A DNA stretch of 64,000 nucleotides from contig JAJXWJ010000001.1 of the NCBI GenBank assembly GCA_021781655.1, positions 54,252-118,251 of the forward strand. Direction: 5' to 3'. Each line of letters starts with the position of its first letter. Positions within the stretch are counted from its first letter, which is position 1. Shown here piece by piece: positions 54,936-64,000 of this stretch. The position numbers were made by a program, and so were the translations under genes. Under the pieces are notes generated by a model. The model was not told the origin of the DNA. It was given only the letters and a program-made list of their open reading frames with translations, and made no database searches. This DNA is from Bacillota bacterium (GTDB lineage: Bacteria > Bacillota > Clostridia > Clostridiales > Clostridiaceae).

Positions 54936-55967
54936 TTATTTGTAAACTAAGGAACAAATTTTTTCAGGTATGCTTTTCAATGGAAGCTGCTTTGAAACGC
55001 CACCAATATCATATGCTACCTTTGGCATTCCGTATACAACACATGATTTTTCATCTTGACCAATGGTAATGGCACCTTTTTCTTTCATTTTTAATAAACC
55101 TTTAGCTCCATCATAACCCATTCCAGTAAGAATTATACCAATAGCAGAAGAACCACAGGCTTCTGCAGCGGAATTGAATAAAACATCTACAGAAGGTTTA
55201 TGACCATTTACTTTTTCTCCTTCAAAACATTCTACAAAATATGCATTACCTTTTCTTACTATTTTCAAATGTTTATCACCTGGAGCAATTAAAACTCTAC
55301 CTTTAATTATTTTATCACTTGTTTCTGCTTCTTTTACTTCTAATTTACAAGAATTATTAAGACGATTAGCATACATTTTAGTAAAGCCTGGTGGCATATG
55401 CTGGACTATAACAATTCCTGGCATATCTTTTGGAAGCGCATGAATTATATCAAAAATAGCTTCTGTTCCACCTGTGGAAGCACCTATTGCTATAATTACA
55501 TTATCAGCTTTTTCCATATTAGTACTATGTATTTCCTGACTTAAAGTAGAATTTTTAAATAGACTTACATTAGCCATAGAAGCTATCTTGATTTTGACGA
55601 TCAGTTCATTTATAAATCCTTCCATTCCATTTGATGTCCTAATAGCGGGTTTTACAACAAAATCTACAGCACCAGCATTTAATGCCTCGAAAACATTATC
55701 GCTTAGTGAACTTACTATAACTGCCGGGAGTGGGTATTGTGGCATTAGACGTCTAATAAATTCAATCCCATTCATTTTTGGCATTTCTATATCACAAGTA
55801 ATTACATCTGGCTCTAAATCTATAATTTTATCTCTAGCATCAAAAGGATCTGCTGCAGTGCCCACAACTACTATTCCGCTGTCTTTTCTTACCTCCTGAG
55901 ATATAAACTCTCTAAATAATAAAGAATCATCAATAATAAGAACTTTAATTTTTCGTTTCTCTCTCAT
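54936..55967 (-). CDS. cheB: Chemotaxis-specific glutamate methylesterase CheB
   Basis: Removes methyl groups from receptor glutamates and deamidates glutamines. It has an N-terminal receiver with Asp59 ([12 protein letters not shown]) and a C-terminal methylesterase with the triad Ser164 (GASTGGTEA), His190 (VQHMPPGFT) and Asp286 (GMGYDGAKG). The 343-residue length is normal. It starts 6 bases after cheR, so the two adaptation enzymes are made together. Confidence 0.94.
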   Translation of the reverse strand: MREKRKIKVLIIDDSLLFREFISQEVRKDSGIVVVGTAADPFDARDKIIDLEPDVITCDIEMPKMNGIEFIRRLMPQYPLPAVIVSSLSDNVFEALNAGAVDFVVKPAIRTSNGMEGFINELIVKIKIASMANVSLFKNSTLSQEIHSTNMEKADNVIIAIGASTGGTEAIFDIIHALPKDMPGIVIVQHMPPGFTKMYANRLNNSCKLEVKEAETSDKIIKGRVLIAPGDKHLKIVRKGNAYFVECFEGEKVNGHKPSVDVLFNSAAEACGSSAIGIILTGMGYDGAKGLLKMKEKGAITIGQDEKSCVVYGMPKVAYDIGGVSKQLPLKSIPEKICSLVYK

Positions 55968-55973
55968 AGTAAT

Positions 55974-56783
55974 CTATCCTTTCATATAAACAGATGGCAT
56001 AATATATTTATATGGTATTTCTTCTTTATTTAAGGATTCTGATAAACCTATAAAAAGGTATCCGCCCTTTTCTGTCATATCATAAAACTTTTTTATTAAT
56101 TTAAGTTTTGTAGCATTATCAAAATATATCATTACATTTCTACAAAATATAACATGGAATTTCTTTTTAAAAGGAAATTCATCCATTAAATTAAATACTC
56201 TAAATATAACTTCATTTTTCAATCTTGTACTTGCTTTAAATAGTTCACTGTCGATTTTATCAAAATAGGTTAGTTTCCATATTTCAGGGACATTTTCTAG
56301 AGAATCTGAACTGTAAATTCCTTTTTGAGCTATGTCAATTACATTTGGAGATATATCAGTAGCTAAAATTTTTTTGTCCCATAATGATTTTTCTTCTGCT
56401 AAAAAATCTTGTATTATCATTGAAAGCGTATATGCTTCTTCACCAGAAGAGCAACCTGCACTCCATATTCTCAAATCTCTGTTTTTAATATTTTTATGTA
56501 GCTGTGGCATTACAGTATTTTGAAAAAATTTAAAATGTTCAAATTCTCTCATAAAAAAAGTATGATGTGTAGTCACTTTATTTATTAAAATTGCTATTTC
56601 ATCATTCGACTCATTAGAATAGACAAAGTCAAAATAATCTCTAAAGGAACAAAACCCTTTTTCTGTTATTATATTGCATAATCTTGCTTCTATTAGCTGT
56701 CTTTTAAATTCTAAGTTTATCCCATAATTTCTTTTTAAAAAAGAGGTTATTTCTATAAATTCATCGTCATTTAAATAAATCAT
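55974..56783 (-). CDS. cheR: Chemotaxis protein methyltransferase CheR (full length)
   Basis: Methylates receptor glutamates with SAM. The 269-residue protein has the N-terminal helical CheR_N domain (about 1-70) and the methyltransferase domain with IWSAGCSSGEEAYTLSM and FCRNVMIYFD. It is the canonical CheR of the operon; a shorter CheR-like protein is encoded 3 kb upstream. A terminator-like hairpin separates it from the MCP gene. Confidence 0.93.
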   Translation of the reverse strand: MIYLNDDEFIEITSFLKRNYGINLEFKRQLIEARLCNIITEKGFCSFRDYFDFVYSNESNDEIAILINKVTTHHTFFMREFEHFKFFQNTVMPQLHKNIKNRDLRIWSAGCSSGEEAYTLSMIIQDFLAEEKSLWDKKILATDISPNVIDIAQKGIYSSDSLENVPEIWKLTYFDKIDSELFKASTRLKNEVIFRVFNLMDEFPFKKKFHVIFCRNVMIYFDNATKLKLIKKFYDMTEKGGYLFIGLSESLNKEEIPYKYIMPSVYMKG

Positions 56784-56820
56784 ATTGTTACCTATTAAAT
56801 CTTTCTAATTAATATTTTTT

Positions 56821-56880
56821 AAAAAAGTGGAAAGCTAAAATAGAAATATATTATTTTCCATTCTGAACTTTCCACCTTTA
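56821..56880 (-). terminator. Terminator-like hairpin inside the chemosensory operon
   Basis: On the minus strand, GGTGGAAAG (near 56878-56870) pairs with CTTTCCAC (56834-56827), followed by TTTTTT. It lies between the MCP and cheR, so the distal genes probably get less transcript or depend on read-through. Confidence 0.65.
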
Positions 56881-56888
56881 GCACAGTT

Positions 56889-59795
56889 TTAGTACTTACC
56901 AAATTCGTTGTCACTTAAGTCGATGCGGGTTTTTTTTGGGGTAAACTGATCTCGCTCTATATCTTTTGGGCTTATATTTTTACTAAAGGAATTATTTGAT
57001 GTACCATATGAATTTTGCCCGTTATTTTTAAGCTTGAAATTTGAAACCATTTCCTTTAATAATTGTGCCTGACTTGAAAGTTGTTCACTTGCAGCTGCAC
57101 TTTCTTCAGCTGTTGCTGAATTTGTTTGAACTACTTGAGAAACTTGTTCTATTCCTAAATTAATCTGGGAAATTCCAGTAGCTTGTTCGTTTGAAGATGC
57201 AGCTATTTCAGAAATAATAGCTGTTGCTTTAGTAACACCATCTACAATTTCATATAATGCTTTTGCAGTATCATTTGCAATAGAAGTTCCTTTCTCAGTC
57301 TTTTTAATAGAGCCTTCAATTAAATCTGTCGTTTCTTTAGCTGCGTTTGCACTTCTAGCTGCTAGATTTCTAACTTCTTCCGCAACTACAGCAAAGCCTT
57401 TTCCATGTTGTCCTGCTCTTGCAGCTTCAACAGCAGCATTTAATGCAAGAATATTAGTTTGAAAAGCTATTTCATCTATTACTTTAATTATCTTTGAAAT
57501 ATTAGCGGATGCTTCATTAATTTCACCCATAGCCTTTAACATTTCTGTCATATGCATATTTCCTTTTTCTGCATTATCCTTCACAGTATGAGCAAGTTCA
57601 TTAGCTTGATTTGCATTTATAGCATTTTCTTTTGTTTGAGCTGCTACTTCTGTTATAGATGCAGTCAATTGCTCAATAGCACTTGCTTGTTCTGTAGCAC
57701 CTTGGGATAGAGCTTGGCTTCCTATTGAAACTTGCTCTGAGCCGCTTGAAACCTGTTCAGCAGAAATATTTATTTCTCCAAGTACATTATTTAAGGATTC
57801 AACTATAGTGTTTAATGAGTTTGAAATATTGTCAAATTCACCTTTAAAGTTATCAACTTCGTTAACAGAAAGATTACCTTCTGATATTTTCCCTAAAACT
57901 TCTGAAATCTTTCTGACTACGAATTTCAAGTCATCAGAAGTTTGATTTACAGCATTAGACAAAACCGCAAATTCACCTTTATACTCTCCATTAACAGAAG
58001 CATCTAAGTGACCTTTAGATATTTCATTCATAGCTTCTGTAACTTCTTTGATTGGACTTACAACAGCTTCGATTAGTTTATTTACTCCAGCCACAAGTTC
58101 ACCCCAGCCACCAGCAAACTTATCGGAATTACCTCTAGTGTCAAGCTTACCTTCTTGAGTTGCTTTAATTAAAGTGCTTGTTTCAAGAAGTAACCCATTC
58201 ATAACATCTATGCAGCTATTCAGGTTGTTTTTAATTTCGTTAAAATCTCCGTTGTAAGTATCAGTAATCTTAGGAGGAATATCTCCTTTACTTATTCTAT
58301 CGATATATTCAGCTGTTACGTTAATTGGTGAAACAAAAGCATCTATTAACTTATTAACGCTAGCCACAAGTTTACCCCAGCCACCAGCAAATTTATCAGA
58401 ATCACCTCTAGTGTCAAGCTTACCTTCTTGAGTTGCTTTAATTAAAGTGCTTGTTTCAAGAAGTAACCCATTCATAACATCTATACAGCTATTCAAGTTG
58501 TTTTTAATTTCATTAAAATCTCCGTTGTAAGTATCAGTAATCTTAGGAGGAATATCTCCTTTACTTATTCTATCGATATACTCAGCTGTTACGTTAATTG
58601 GTGAAACAAAAGCATCTATTAACTTATTAACGCTGGACACAAGTTCACCCCAGCCACCAGCAAACTTATCAGAATTACCTCTAGTGTCAAGCTTACCTTC
58701 TTGAGTTGCTTTAATTAAAGTGCTTGTTTCAAGAAGTAACCCATTCATAACATCTATACAGCTATTCAAGTTGTTTTTAATTTCATTAAAATCTCCGTTG
58801 TAAGTATCAGTAATCTTAGGAGGAATATCTCCTTTACTTATTCTATCCACATATTCAGCTGTTACATTTAAAGGTCCAATTAATGAATCTAAAGTATGGT
58901 TTATGCCATCTACAATTTTCTTAAAATCACCTTTATGTTTTGACACATCCGCTCTAATTGTTAGTTCACCTTCAACAGCTGCCTTTGATAGTATGTTCGT
59001 ATCTTCGTTAAGATTTTTAAAGGATTTTATTATTTTTTTAAATGAAATCGCTAAATTGCCTATTTCATCTTTCGACTTAATATCTAATTCAACATCTAGG
59101 TTTCCATCTGAAATTTCATTTGCTGCCTTCATAAGTTGTCTAACAGGTTTTGTTATGGCATTTGCTATAAATATTGAAAGAACAATAGCTACAATAACAG
59201 AAATTAATACAACTACTCCCATAACAATATTCATAATGGCAGAATAAGAATTATCGCTTGAAACGCTAGCTTTTGCATTTGATGAATTATAATCTATAAT
59301 TTTTTGAATAGTGCTATCTAATGCATTTGCATCTGGTGTTAAATTAGAAACCATAGATAAAATTTCTGCACTGCTTTTTCCTGCCTGTGAGGCTGTTACA
59401 ATATTGGAGGTACCGTTTTTTAAGGTATTCCATTGTGATTGTGCAGTTTTGAAGTTGCTTAAATCTTGAGAGGCAAAAATAGTATTTTGGTATTTACTCA
59501 AATTGTTGTCTAAATCAGTTATATCTGAATTAATATTTTGATAATATTGACTTTTATCGCTATTATTAAAAATAACTAAATTTCTAAGTTCAATTCTAAG
59601 GTTTAAAAAATCCGTTTGGACCTTTCCTATTCTGATTACTCCTAATGTGCTATTATTATATAGTGCATTTTCATGAGAGCTAAAGGATTGTAAATTAAAA
59701 ATGCTAAAAACACCAACAACCACAGTCAATATAGCAATAATAATAAATCCGGTAAGTATTTTTACATTTAATTTCATGTTATTAAAAAACCTCAT
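56889..59795 (-). CDS. Methyl-accepting chemotaxis protein with tandem HAMP-type modules
   Basis: Receptor of 968 residues. Membrane helices are at about 11-33 and 190-212 around a helical extracellular sensor. A HAMP domain ([21 protein letters not shown]) is followed by a further HAMP-like unit. Three near-identical 91-residue units come next (309-399, 400-490, 491-581), each with [18 protein letters not shown] and [10 protein letters not shown]. More HAMP and the signalling domain, with tip [20 protein letters not shown], complete the protein. There is no C-terminal NWETF-type tether. The ATG follows AGGGGGAAT. It is the only receptor in the operon, so it probably feeds this CheA/CheW. Confidence 0.93.
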   Translation of the reverse strand: MRFFNNMKLNVKILTGFIIIAILTVVVGVFSIFNLQSFSSHENALYNNSTLGVIRIGKVQTDFLNLRIELRNLVIFNNSDKSQYYQNINSDITDLDNNLSKYQNTIFASQDLSNFKTAQSQWNTLKNGTSNIVTASQAGKSSAEILSMVSNLTPDANALDSTIQKIIDYNSSNAKASVSSDNSYSAIMNIVMGVVVLISVIVAIVLSIFIANAITKPVRQLMKAANEISDGNLDVELDIKSKDEIGNLAISFKKIIKSFKNLNEDTNILSKAAVEGELTIRADVSKHKGDFKKIVDGINHTLDSLIGPLNVTAEYVDRISKGDIPPKITDTYNGDFNEIKNNLNSCIDVMNGLLLETSTLIKATQEGKLDTRGNSDKFAGGWGELVSSVNKLIDAFVSPINVTAEYIDRISKGDIPPKITDTYNGDFNEIKNNLNSCIDVMNGLLLETSTLIKATQEGKLDTRGDSDKFAGGWGKLVASVNKLIDAFVSPINVTAEYIDRISKGDIPPKITDTYNGDFNEIKNNLNSCIDVMNGLLLETSTLIKATQEGKLDTRGNSDKFAGGWGELVAGVNKLIEAVVSPIKEVTEAMNEISKGHLDASVNGEYKGEFAVLSNAVNQTSDDLKFVVRKISEVLGKISEGNLSVNEVDNFKGEFDNISNSLNTIVESLNNVLGEINISAEQVSSGSEQVSIGSQALSQGATEQASAIEQLTASITEVAAQTKENAINANQANELAHTVKDNAEKGNMHMTEMLKAMGEINEASANISKIIKVIDEIAFQTNILALNAAVEAARAGQHGKGFAVVAEEVRNLAARSANAAKETTDLIEGSIKKTEKGTSIANDTAKALYEIVDGVTKATAIISEIAASSNEQATGISQINLGIEQVSQVVQTNSATAEESAAASEQLSSQAQLLKEMVSNFKLKNNGQNSYGTSNNSFSKNISPKDIERDQFTPKKTRIDLSDNEFGKY
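58053..58871 (-). repeat. Three tandem 273-bp repeats inside the MCP gene
   Basis: Three in-frame units of exactly 273 bp, nearly identical in DNA. The marker TCAGTAATCT recurs at 58261, 58534 and 58807. Such close DNA identity points to recent duplication or ongoing gene conversion, so copy number may vary between strains or be misassembled. Confidence 0.9.
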
Positions 59796-59815
59796 CGTAA
59801 AATTCCCCCTAATTT

Positions 59816-60418
59816 TTATATTTTTCTGTATACTTGGGCATTAGAAACTACTGGCTCAAATAAATGATTTAGGGCTTTAGGAAGCTTCTGCGTTTGTTCC
59901 ATTGCTAAAAACCCTCCAGCCATAAGTGCTTCGTAATACATTTTAATTACATTAATTCTTTCTTCTTCATTAAAATGAAGAAGAACATTTTTGCAAATAA
60001 TCAAACCAAAATCGTTACTTGGCATTTTTAATGAAAGTAAATCATGTTTCTTAAATTGTACAGATGTTCTAATTTCATCAATTAATTTATATTGACCTTC
60101 TATTTTATCTACTTTAAAATATTTATTAAATATTTCTTTTGGAATACGTCTTATTTGTTCCTCTTTATATACGCCTTCCTCGATAATTTTTTCAAATTGA
60201 TTATATTCATCTATATCTGTAGCTAATATTTTAATATTTCTAAAGTACATATAACCCATGGTTTCTCGTAAAATAATTGAAAGTGAATAGGGTTCTTGTC
60301 CCATTGCACAACCGGCATCCCAAATTTTTATAAATTGTTTAGTTTTTAGGTAAGGTAAAGTAAAATCTCTTATGACTTCTAAAGTTTGAAGATCTCTAAA
60401 AAAATAAGTAAAGGCCAT
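59816..60418 (-). CDS. Short CheR-like methyltransferase lacking the N-terminal domain
   Basis: A 200-residue CheR-type SAM methyltransferase domain: [19 protein letters not shown] corresponds to the SAM motif of CheR, and [12 protein letters not shown] to its FCRN(V)MIYF segment. The CheR_N helical domain that contacts the receptor helices is missing. It lies between cheW and the MCP and starts 13 bases after cheW. It may methylate the neighbouring receptor in a specialised way or be an accessory; the second, complete CheR suggests divided roles. Confidence 0.83.
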   Translation of the reverse strand: MAFTYFFRDLQTLEVIRDFTLPYLKTKQFIKIWDAGCAMGQEPYSLSIILRETMGYMYFRNIKILATDIDEYNQFEKIIEEGVYKEEQIRRIPKEIFNKYFKVDKIEGQYKLIDEIRTSVQFKKHDLLSLKMPSNDFGLIICKNVLLHFNEEERINVIKMYYEALMAGGFLAMEQTQKLPKALNHLFEPVVSNAQVYRKI

Positions 60419-60431
60419 TTATAAATTTTCC

Positions 60432-60932
60432 TTAAGCCTTAGTATTTAAAGCTTCTAACTCATCTTCCTCTAGAAGCTTATCACAATCGATTAGAAGTTT
60501 TACATCATTCCCAACTTTGCCTATACCTTTAATGTATTTATTTGCATTATCTCCATTGCCATTTATTGTTGGTGCCGGTGAAATATTAGTTTCCTCAATA
60601 GTTAAAACTTCAACTACTCTATCAATAATAAGACCTATGGAAATACTATTTATATCTACTACAATTATGCAAGTTCTATCATCATAATCTTTTTCTTCCT
60701 TTTTAAATTTTAATCTAACATCCATTACAGGAATAATCCTTCCTCTTAAGTTAATAACACCTCTTATAAAGTTTGGCATTTGAGGAACTTCTGTAATAGG
60801 CTCCATTCCTATAATTTCAATTACGTATTTTATATCGATACCATATGAACCGTCTCCTAGCAAAAAAATTAAAAATTTATCTTTTTGCGTATCTTCTTCC
60901 AGTTCCATCATTTCTTCTGAAAATTCTGACAT
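60432..60932 (-). CDS. cheW: Chemotaxis coupling protein CheW
   Basis: Adaptor of 166 residues joining CheA to receptors. The CheW domain starts DKFLIFLLGDGSYGIDI and includes the conserved PNFIRGVINLRGRIIPVMDVRLKF. An acidic N-terminal extension (MSEFSEEMMELEEDTQ) precedes it. It is located directly after cheA. Confidence 0.94.
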   Translation of the reverse strand: MSEFSEEMMELEEDTQKDKFLIFLLGDGSYGIDIKYVIEIIGMEPITEVPQMPNFIRGVINLRGRIIPVMDVRLKFKKEEKDYDDRTCIIVVDINSISIGLIIDRVVEVLTIEETNISPAPTINGNGDNANKYIKGIGKVGNDVKLLIDCDKLLEEDELEALNTKA

Positions 60933-60952
60933 AAGTACTTCTCCCTCCTCTT

Positions 60953-62974
60953 TTACTGATTGACGATTTCAGACACATCAAGTATTAAACTAATATTTCC
61001 ATCTCCAAGCAGTGTGCAGCCACTGACTCCTTTAACATTTTTAATATAATCAGGTAATGCTTTGATTACAACTTGCTGTTCACCTAAAAGTTTATCTGCA
61101 AAAATACATTTTGTCTTTCCTCCATCTTCAACCATAATAACAATCCCATCTTCTATATTTATAGTTTCAGTACGTATGTTATAAATTTCATGGAGCCTTA
61201 AAATTGAATAACAATCCCCTCTTATAAGTATCATTTCTTTATCATTTAAATCTTTTACTATTTCCTCTTTTCTAATAATAAACGATTGCCTAATAGAGGT
61301 TACTGGAAGTGTAAAGTTAGTGTTGCCTACCTTTATTGTCATTCCATCAATAATTGCAAGAGTCAATGGGATTTTGATTGTAATAGTAGTACCTTGCTCT
61401 CTCTCGCTGTCAACAGTAACAGAACCTCTGATTTTTTCTATTTCCTTTGTAACTACATCCATCCCAACTCCTCTGCCAGAATATTCAGTCACATTTTCGT
61501 TTGTTGAAAAACCAGGAACGAATATTAAAGAATATATTTCTTTATCAGAAAGTTCATGATTTTTATCTTTTAAAAGCCCGTTATTCTTTGCCTTTTTTAA
61601 TATTTTATCTTTATCTAAACCTTTTCCATCGTCTTTAATAATTATTAGTACCTCGCCACCGGTATTTTTAGCTTCAATAATTATTTTGCCTTTAGGGTGT
61701 TTTCCTATTGCTGTCCGTTCATCAGAACTTTCGATTCCATGATCCATTGAATTTCTTACAATATGCATTAATGGATCACTAATATGTTCAATTATATTTT
61801 TATCAACTTCCGTATCTTGTCCAATTAATATAAGTTCAGCATCTTTTTCAAGCTTTTTACACATATCTCTAACGATTCTATTCATTTTATTTAGAGTTGG
61901 CGATAATGGAACCATTCTGATGGACATAACAACATCTTGAAGATCATTTAGCCTTTTCCTGTGTTGTCTAGCTGCTTTATAAAAGCTATCTAAATTTAAA
62001 CCTTGCAGGTCCGAATTTTTTGTTACCATAGCTTCAGAAATTACAAGTTCTCCAACTAAATCCATAAGCTTATCTAATTTTTCCACATCAACATTTATTA
62101 AATTTTGCTTATGAGTTGGTTGAGTTGCAGTTTGTTTTATTTCTTTTTTTAATTCTTCTTTAGAAATTTTCATTGAATTTGTGCTTTCAATAACTTTACT
62201 CTCATCGATAGTTTCTTCAATTTCTAATCTACTAAGAAAAATAGTTTGACTAAAATAATCATTTAACTCATCCTTTGTATGTTTGCTAGTAAAAGAAACT
62301 AAAAATCCTTGCTCTCTAATTATTTCGCAACTATCGTTATTTTCTATGATATCTTCAGGATAAAAATATATTACATTTGCTATTTCTTTTAAATTATGAA
62401 CCACAGTAAAACATCGTATATTTTCCATTTCACAATTTGCTTCGAAAAATAATTTTACAGTGTAACACTGTTCATTTGAAATAGTGCTTTTATCATTTGC
62501 AATATAAAATTTCGTAGATTCAGATGAACTTACTAGTTTTTCTTCTTTTTTAATTTCATTAGTTTCTCCATTAGAAACTTTAAGTGAATTTAAAAAGTCA
62601 TCTGCCTTATTTATAAATTGTGTAAAATCTCCGTCTGCTTCGTGATTATTATCAATTTTATCCGTTTCTTCTTTAATTAAGTCACTGCCCTCCAACATCA
62701 TATCTGTAAGCATAGAGTAATCGATATTGTTAGGTTTTGATTCTCGTATAAAATAAAATATATCTTCAAGCTTGTGAGAAATACGAGAAATATTATCAAA
62801 CATCATCATTCCAGAAGAGCCTTTAATTGTATGCATAATTCTGAAAATTTCGTTTATATCAGGTTCTGTTAAAGTTTTTTCCTTCTCGCTGTTCATTATT
62901 AATTGTTGTAATTTCTCAATCATTTCGAAGGTTTCAAATATAAACAAATCTAACATAGGTTCCCTGCTACTCAT
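60953..62974 (-). CDS. cheA: Chemotaxis histidine kinase CheA
   Basis: Receptor-controlled kinase of 673 residues. It has P1 with phosphorylated His48 (IMHTIKGSSGMM), a P2-like region (about 150-250), dimerisation P3 (VDVEKLDKLMDLVGELVISEA), catalytic P4 with HIVRNSMDHGIE, DDGKGLD and GRGVGMDVV, and the regulatory CheW-like P5. All expected domains are present. The ATG at 62974 follows GAAGGTGGTG. It lies between cheY and cheW. Confidence 0.95.
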   Translation of the reverse strand: MSSREPMLDLFIFETFEMIEKLQQLIMNSEKEKTLTEPDINEIFRIMHTIKGSSGMMMFDNISRISHKLEDIFYFIRESKPNNIDYSMLTDMMLEGSDLIKEETDKIDNNHEADGDFTQFINKADDFLNSLKVSNGETNEIKKEEKLVSSSESTKFYIANDKSTISNEQCYTVKLFFEANCEMENIRCFTVVHNLKEIANVIYFYPEDIIENNDSCEIIREQGFLVSFTSKHTKDELNDYFSQTIFLSRLEIEETIDESKVIESTNSMKISKEELKKEIKQTATQPTHKQNLINVDVEKLDKLMDLVGELVISEAMVTKNSDLQGLNLDSFYKAARQHRKRLNDLQDVVMSIRMVPLSPTLNKMNRIVRDMCKKLEKDAELILIGQDTEVDKNIIEHISDPLMHIVRNSMDHGIESSDERTAIGKHPKGKIIIEAKNTGGEVLIIIKDDGKGLDKDKILKKAKNNGLLKDKNHELSDKEIYSLIFVPGFSTNENVTEYSGRGVGMDVVTKEIEKIRGSVTVDSEREQGTTITIKIPLTLAIIDGMTIKVGNTNFTLPVTSIRQSFIIRKEEIVKDLNDKEMILIRGDCYSILRLHEIYNIRTETINIEDGIVIMVEDGGKTKCIFADKLLGEQQVVIKALPDYIKNVKGVSGCTLLGDGNISLILDVSEIVNQ

Positions 62975-62997
62975 AAGCACACCACCTTCAATACTTA

Positions 62998-63351
62998 TTA
63001 GAATATGCTAATAGCTTTTAATAAAGTTTCATCTCCAAAAGGTTTTACTATAAAACTTTTGGCACCAAGAATGACTGCTTGTCTAACTTTTGTTTCTTGG
63101 CCTAATGCACTTACCATAATAACATTTGCCTTAGGGTCATATTTCATTATTTCTTTTAAGGTTGCTATTCCTTCCATTATTGGCATCGTAATATCCAGTG
63201 TAATTATATCTGGTTTCTTTGACTTGTATAATTCTAGTCCTTTTAAGCCATTTTCTGCTTCCCCAACAACTTCATATCCATTTTTCTCTAGTGCAGTTTT
63301 TAAAGCAAGTCTCATAAACTCAGCATCGTCAACAACTACAATTTTTTTCAT
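62998..63351 (-). CDS. cheY: Chemotaxis response regulator CheY
   Basis: A 117-residue stand-alone receiver with Asp8/Asp9, phosphoacceptor Asp53 (ITLDITMP), Ser (MVSALG) and Lys (FIVKPF). It is most like CheY of Firmicutes, which is the direct target of CheA. The start at 63351 has GGGGGG upstream. Whether it binds a flagellar switch or another target cannot be told; no motor gene is in the window. Confidence 0.92.
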   Translation of the reverse strand: MKKIVVVDDAEFMRLALKTALEKNGYEVVGEAENGLKGLELYKSKKPDIITLDITMPIMEGIATLKEIMKYDPKANVIMVSALGQETKVRQAVILGAKSFIVKPFGDETLLKAISIF

Positions 63352-63369
63352 AAATATACCCCCCAAAAA

Positions 63370-63951
63370 TCATAATAAATTCAATATATTACTTACAACC
63401 TCAACTGTCTTTTCTTTTAATGAAAAGGAATAGTTGGAAAATCTCCATTTTGATATAATTCTCCCATATGTACCTACTAAAATATCAGTTAGATTTTCTG
63501 CAGTTATATTATTGCTTATATTTCCACTCAATTGCCCATTTTTTATAAGTGAATTAATAAAATTAATTCTTTTGCTATGAATCTCTTTTAGTTTTTCAGA
63601 TATTATTTCTTCGTATAACAAAACAGAATAACTCATATATACAGATGTAAGCGCCGGATAACTTTCAAAATATTGCGAAAGTAAATCTAATGAAGCTATT
63701 ATTTTTTGTTTTTCTGTTTCGGTGCTATTTTCTATAGTATTATATATATTATTATCATATTTTGAATAGTAATTAAGAACTTCTAATAGCATCTCATCTT
63801 TGCTTTTGAAGTGTTTATATATAGCTGCTTCAGTTATATTTTCTCTTTTAGCAATTTCTTTTATAGAAAGTTCTTTTAATCCTATTTCATTAATTAAATC
63901 GATAATACTAAATACTATATTTTCTTTTCTTGTGATTAACGTAGTTTTCAT
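63370..63951 (-). CDS. TetR family transcriptional regulator
   Basis: A 193-residue TetR-like protein. The N-terminal helix-turn-helix (GLKELSIKEIAKRENITEAAIYKHFKSKDEML) is canonical; the C-terminal ligand domain is not assignable. The ATG at 63951 follows AAAAGGTG. It is the first gene of the chemosensory operon, only 18 bases before cheY, and its own upstream region has a 22-base palindrome, so it probably represses itself and the che genes. Confidence 0.87.
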   Translation of the reverse strand: MKTTLITRKENIVFSIIDLINEIGLKELSIKEIAKRENITEAAIYKHFKSKDEMLLEVLNYYSKYDNNIYNTIENSTETEKQKIIASLDLLSQYFESYPALTSVYMSYSVLLYEEIISEKLKEIHSKRINFINSLIKNGQLSGNISNNITAENLTDILVGTYGRIISKWRFSNYSFSLKEKTVEVVSNILNLL

Positions 63952-63965
63952 AAAAATCACCTTTT

Positions 63966-63993
63966 AGTAAGTTAATATTTACTTACTATTTTA
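63966..63993. promoter_or_regulatory. TetR-type operator before the tetR-che operon
   Basis: AGTAAGT (63966-63972) and ACTTACT (63981-63987) form a near-perfect 22-base palindrome 14 bases upstream of the tetR start. A TAAAAT on the minus strand (63993-63988) could be the -10; the -35 lies at or beyond the window edge. Confidence 0.7.
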
Positions 63994-64000
63994 AAACTTT

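Noticed and set aside
58053..58871. CRISPR-like periodic repeat
   Set aside because: The 273-bp period is in frame within a receptor gene and encodes tandem protein modules; there are no spacers.

Overview
The window is 64 kb of AT-rich DNA (roughly 30% GC by eye) from a low-GC, spore-forming Gram-positive of class Clostridia, most likely Clostridium sensu stricto. The evidence is the gene content and order: mutL-miaA-hfq, dxr-rseP-ispG, rimP-nusA-ylxR-ylxQ-infB-rbfA-nrnA-truB-ribF-rpsO-pnp, ymxH-dapG-tepA-ftsK-rimO-pgsA-recA-rny-spoVS. Other signs are strong GGAGG-type ribosome binding sites, several TTG and GTG starts, sporulation genes, an HPr with His15 and Ser46, and LexA boxes of the GAAC-N4-GTTC type. 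No rRNA, tRNA or CRISPR was seen.

Layout. 1-6.5 kb: end of mutL, miaA, hfq, a PLP enzyme of the methionine gamma-lyase/aluminium-resistance family, lexA (reverse), a DHH phosphoesterase and a secreted coiled-coil/3D cell-wall protein (reverse) that has no ATG, GTG or TTG start. 6.6-13.5 kb: a NatAB-like ABC exporter, an amidase-domain protein, an AI-2E family membrane protein, and the isoprenoid and site-2 protease genes dxr-rseP-ispG. 13.5-35.8 kb: conserved housekeeping. This covers the translation and RNA block behind an attenuator-like leader, rpsO-pnp, aspartokinase, TepA, FtsK/SpoIIIE, RimO, PgsA, SOS-controlled recA, RNase Y, SpoVS with a sigma-H promoter, HPr and PurB. 36-39 kb: a CPBP protease-like membrane protein, a YitT protein and a 14-TM MFS exporter. 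39.3-47.6 kb: a chemoreceptor (reverse), an AraR-type GntR/LacI regulator and a CUT2 sugar ABC importer, tied together by three copies of one AraR-like operator and by cre-like sites. 47.7-52.5 kb: a short-chain dehydrogenase, an IS607-type serine recombinase with a broken tnpB start, a XerC/D-like recombinase, a Cys-rich acidic protein of unknown role and cyclopropane fatty acid synthase. 52.5-64 kb (all reverse): a chemosensory operon in the order tetR-cheY-cheA-cheW-short cheR-poly-HAMP MCP-cheR-cheB-hybrid histidine kinase-response regulator. No flagellar gene lies beside it.

How the genes work together. The sugar block looks like one regulon: a single AraR-like site sits between the divergent chemoreceptor and regulator promoters, and two more flank the importer promoter, so sensing and uptake of a pentose-like sugar are probably co-induced and subject to catabolite repression. 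The chemosensory operon is the most system-like part of the window. It has a complete phosphorelay and adaptation set, two CheR proteins, a receptor with three near-identical 91-residue HAMP-type modules, an internal terminator, a hybrid kinase and a TetR regulator at its head. It could control something other than flagellar swimming, but its output cannot be read from the sequence. lexA and recA both carry LexA boxes placed on their promoters.
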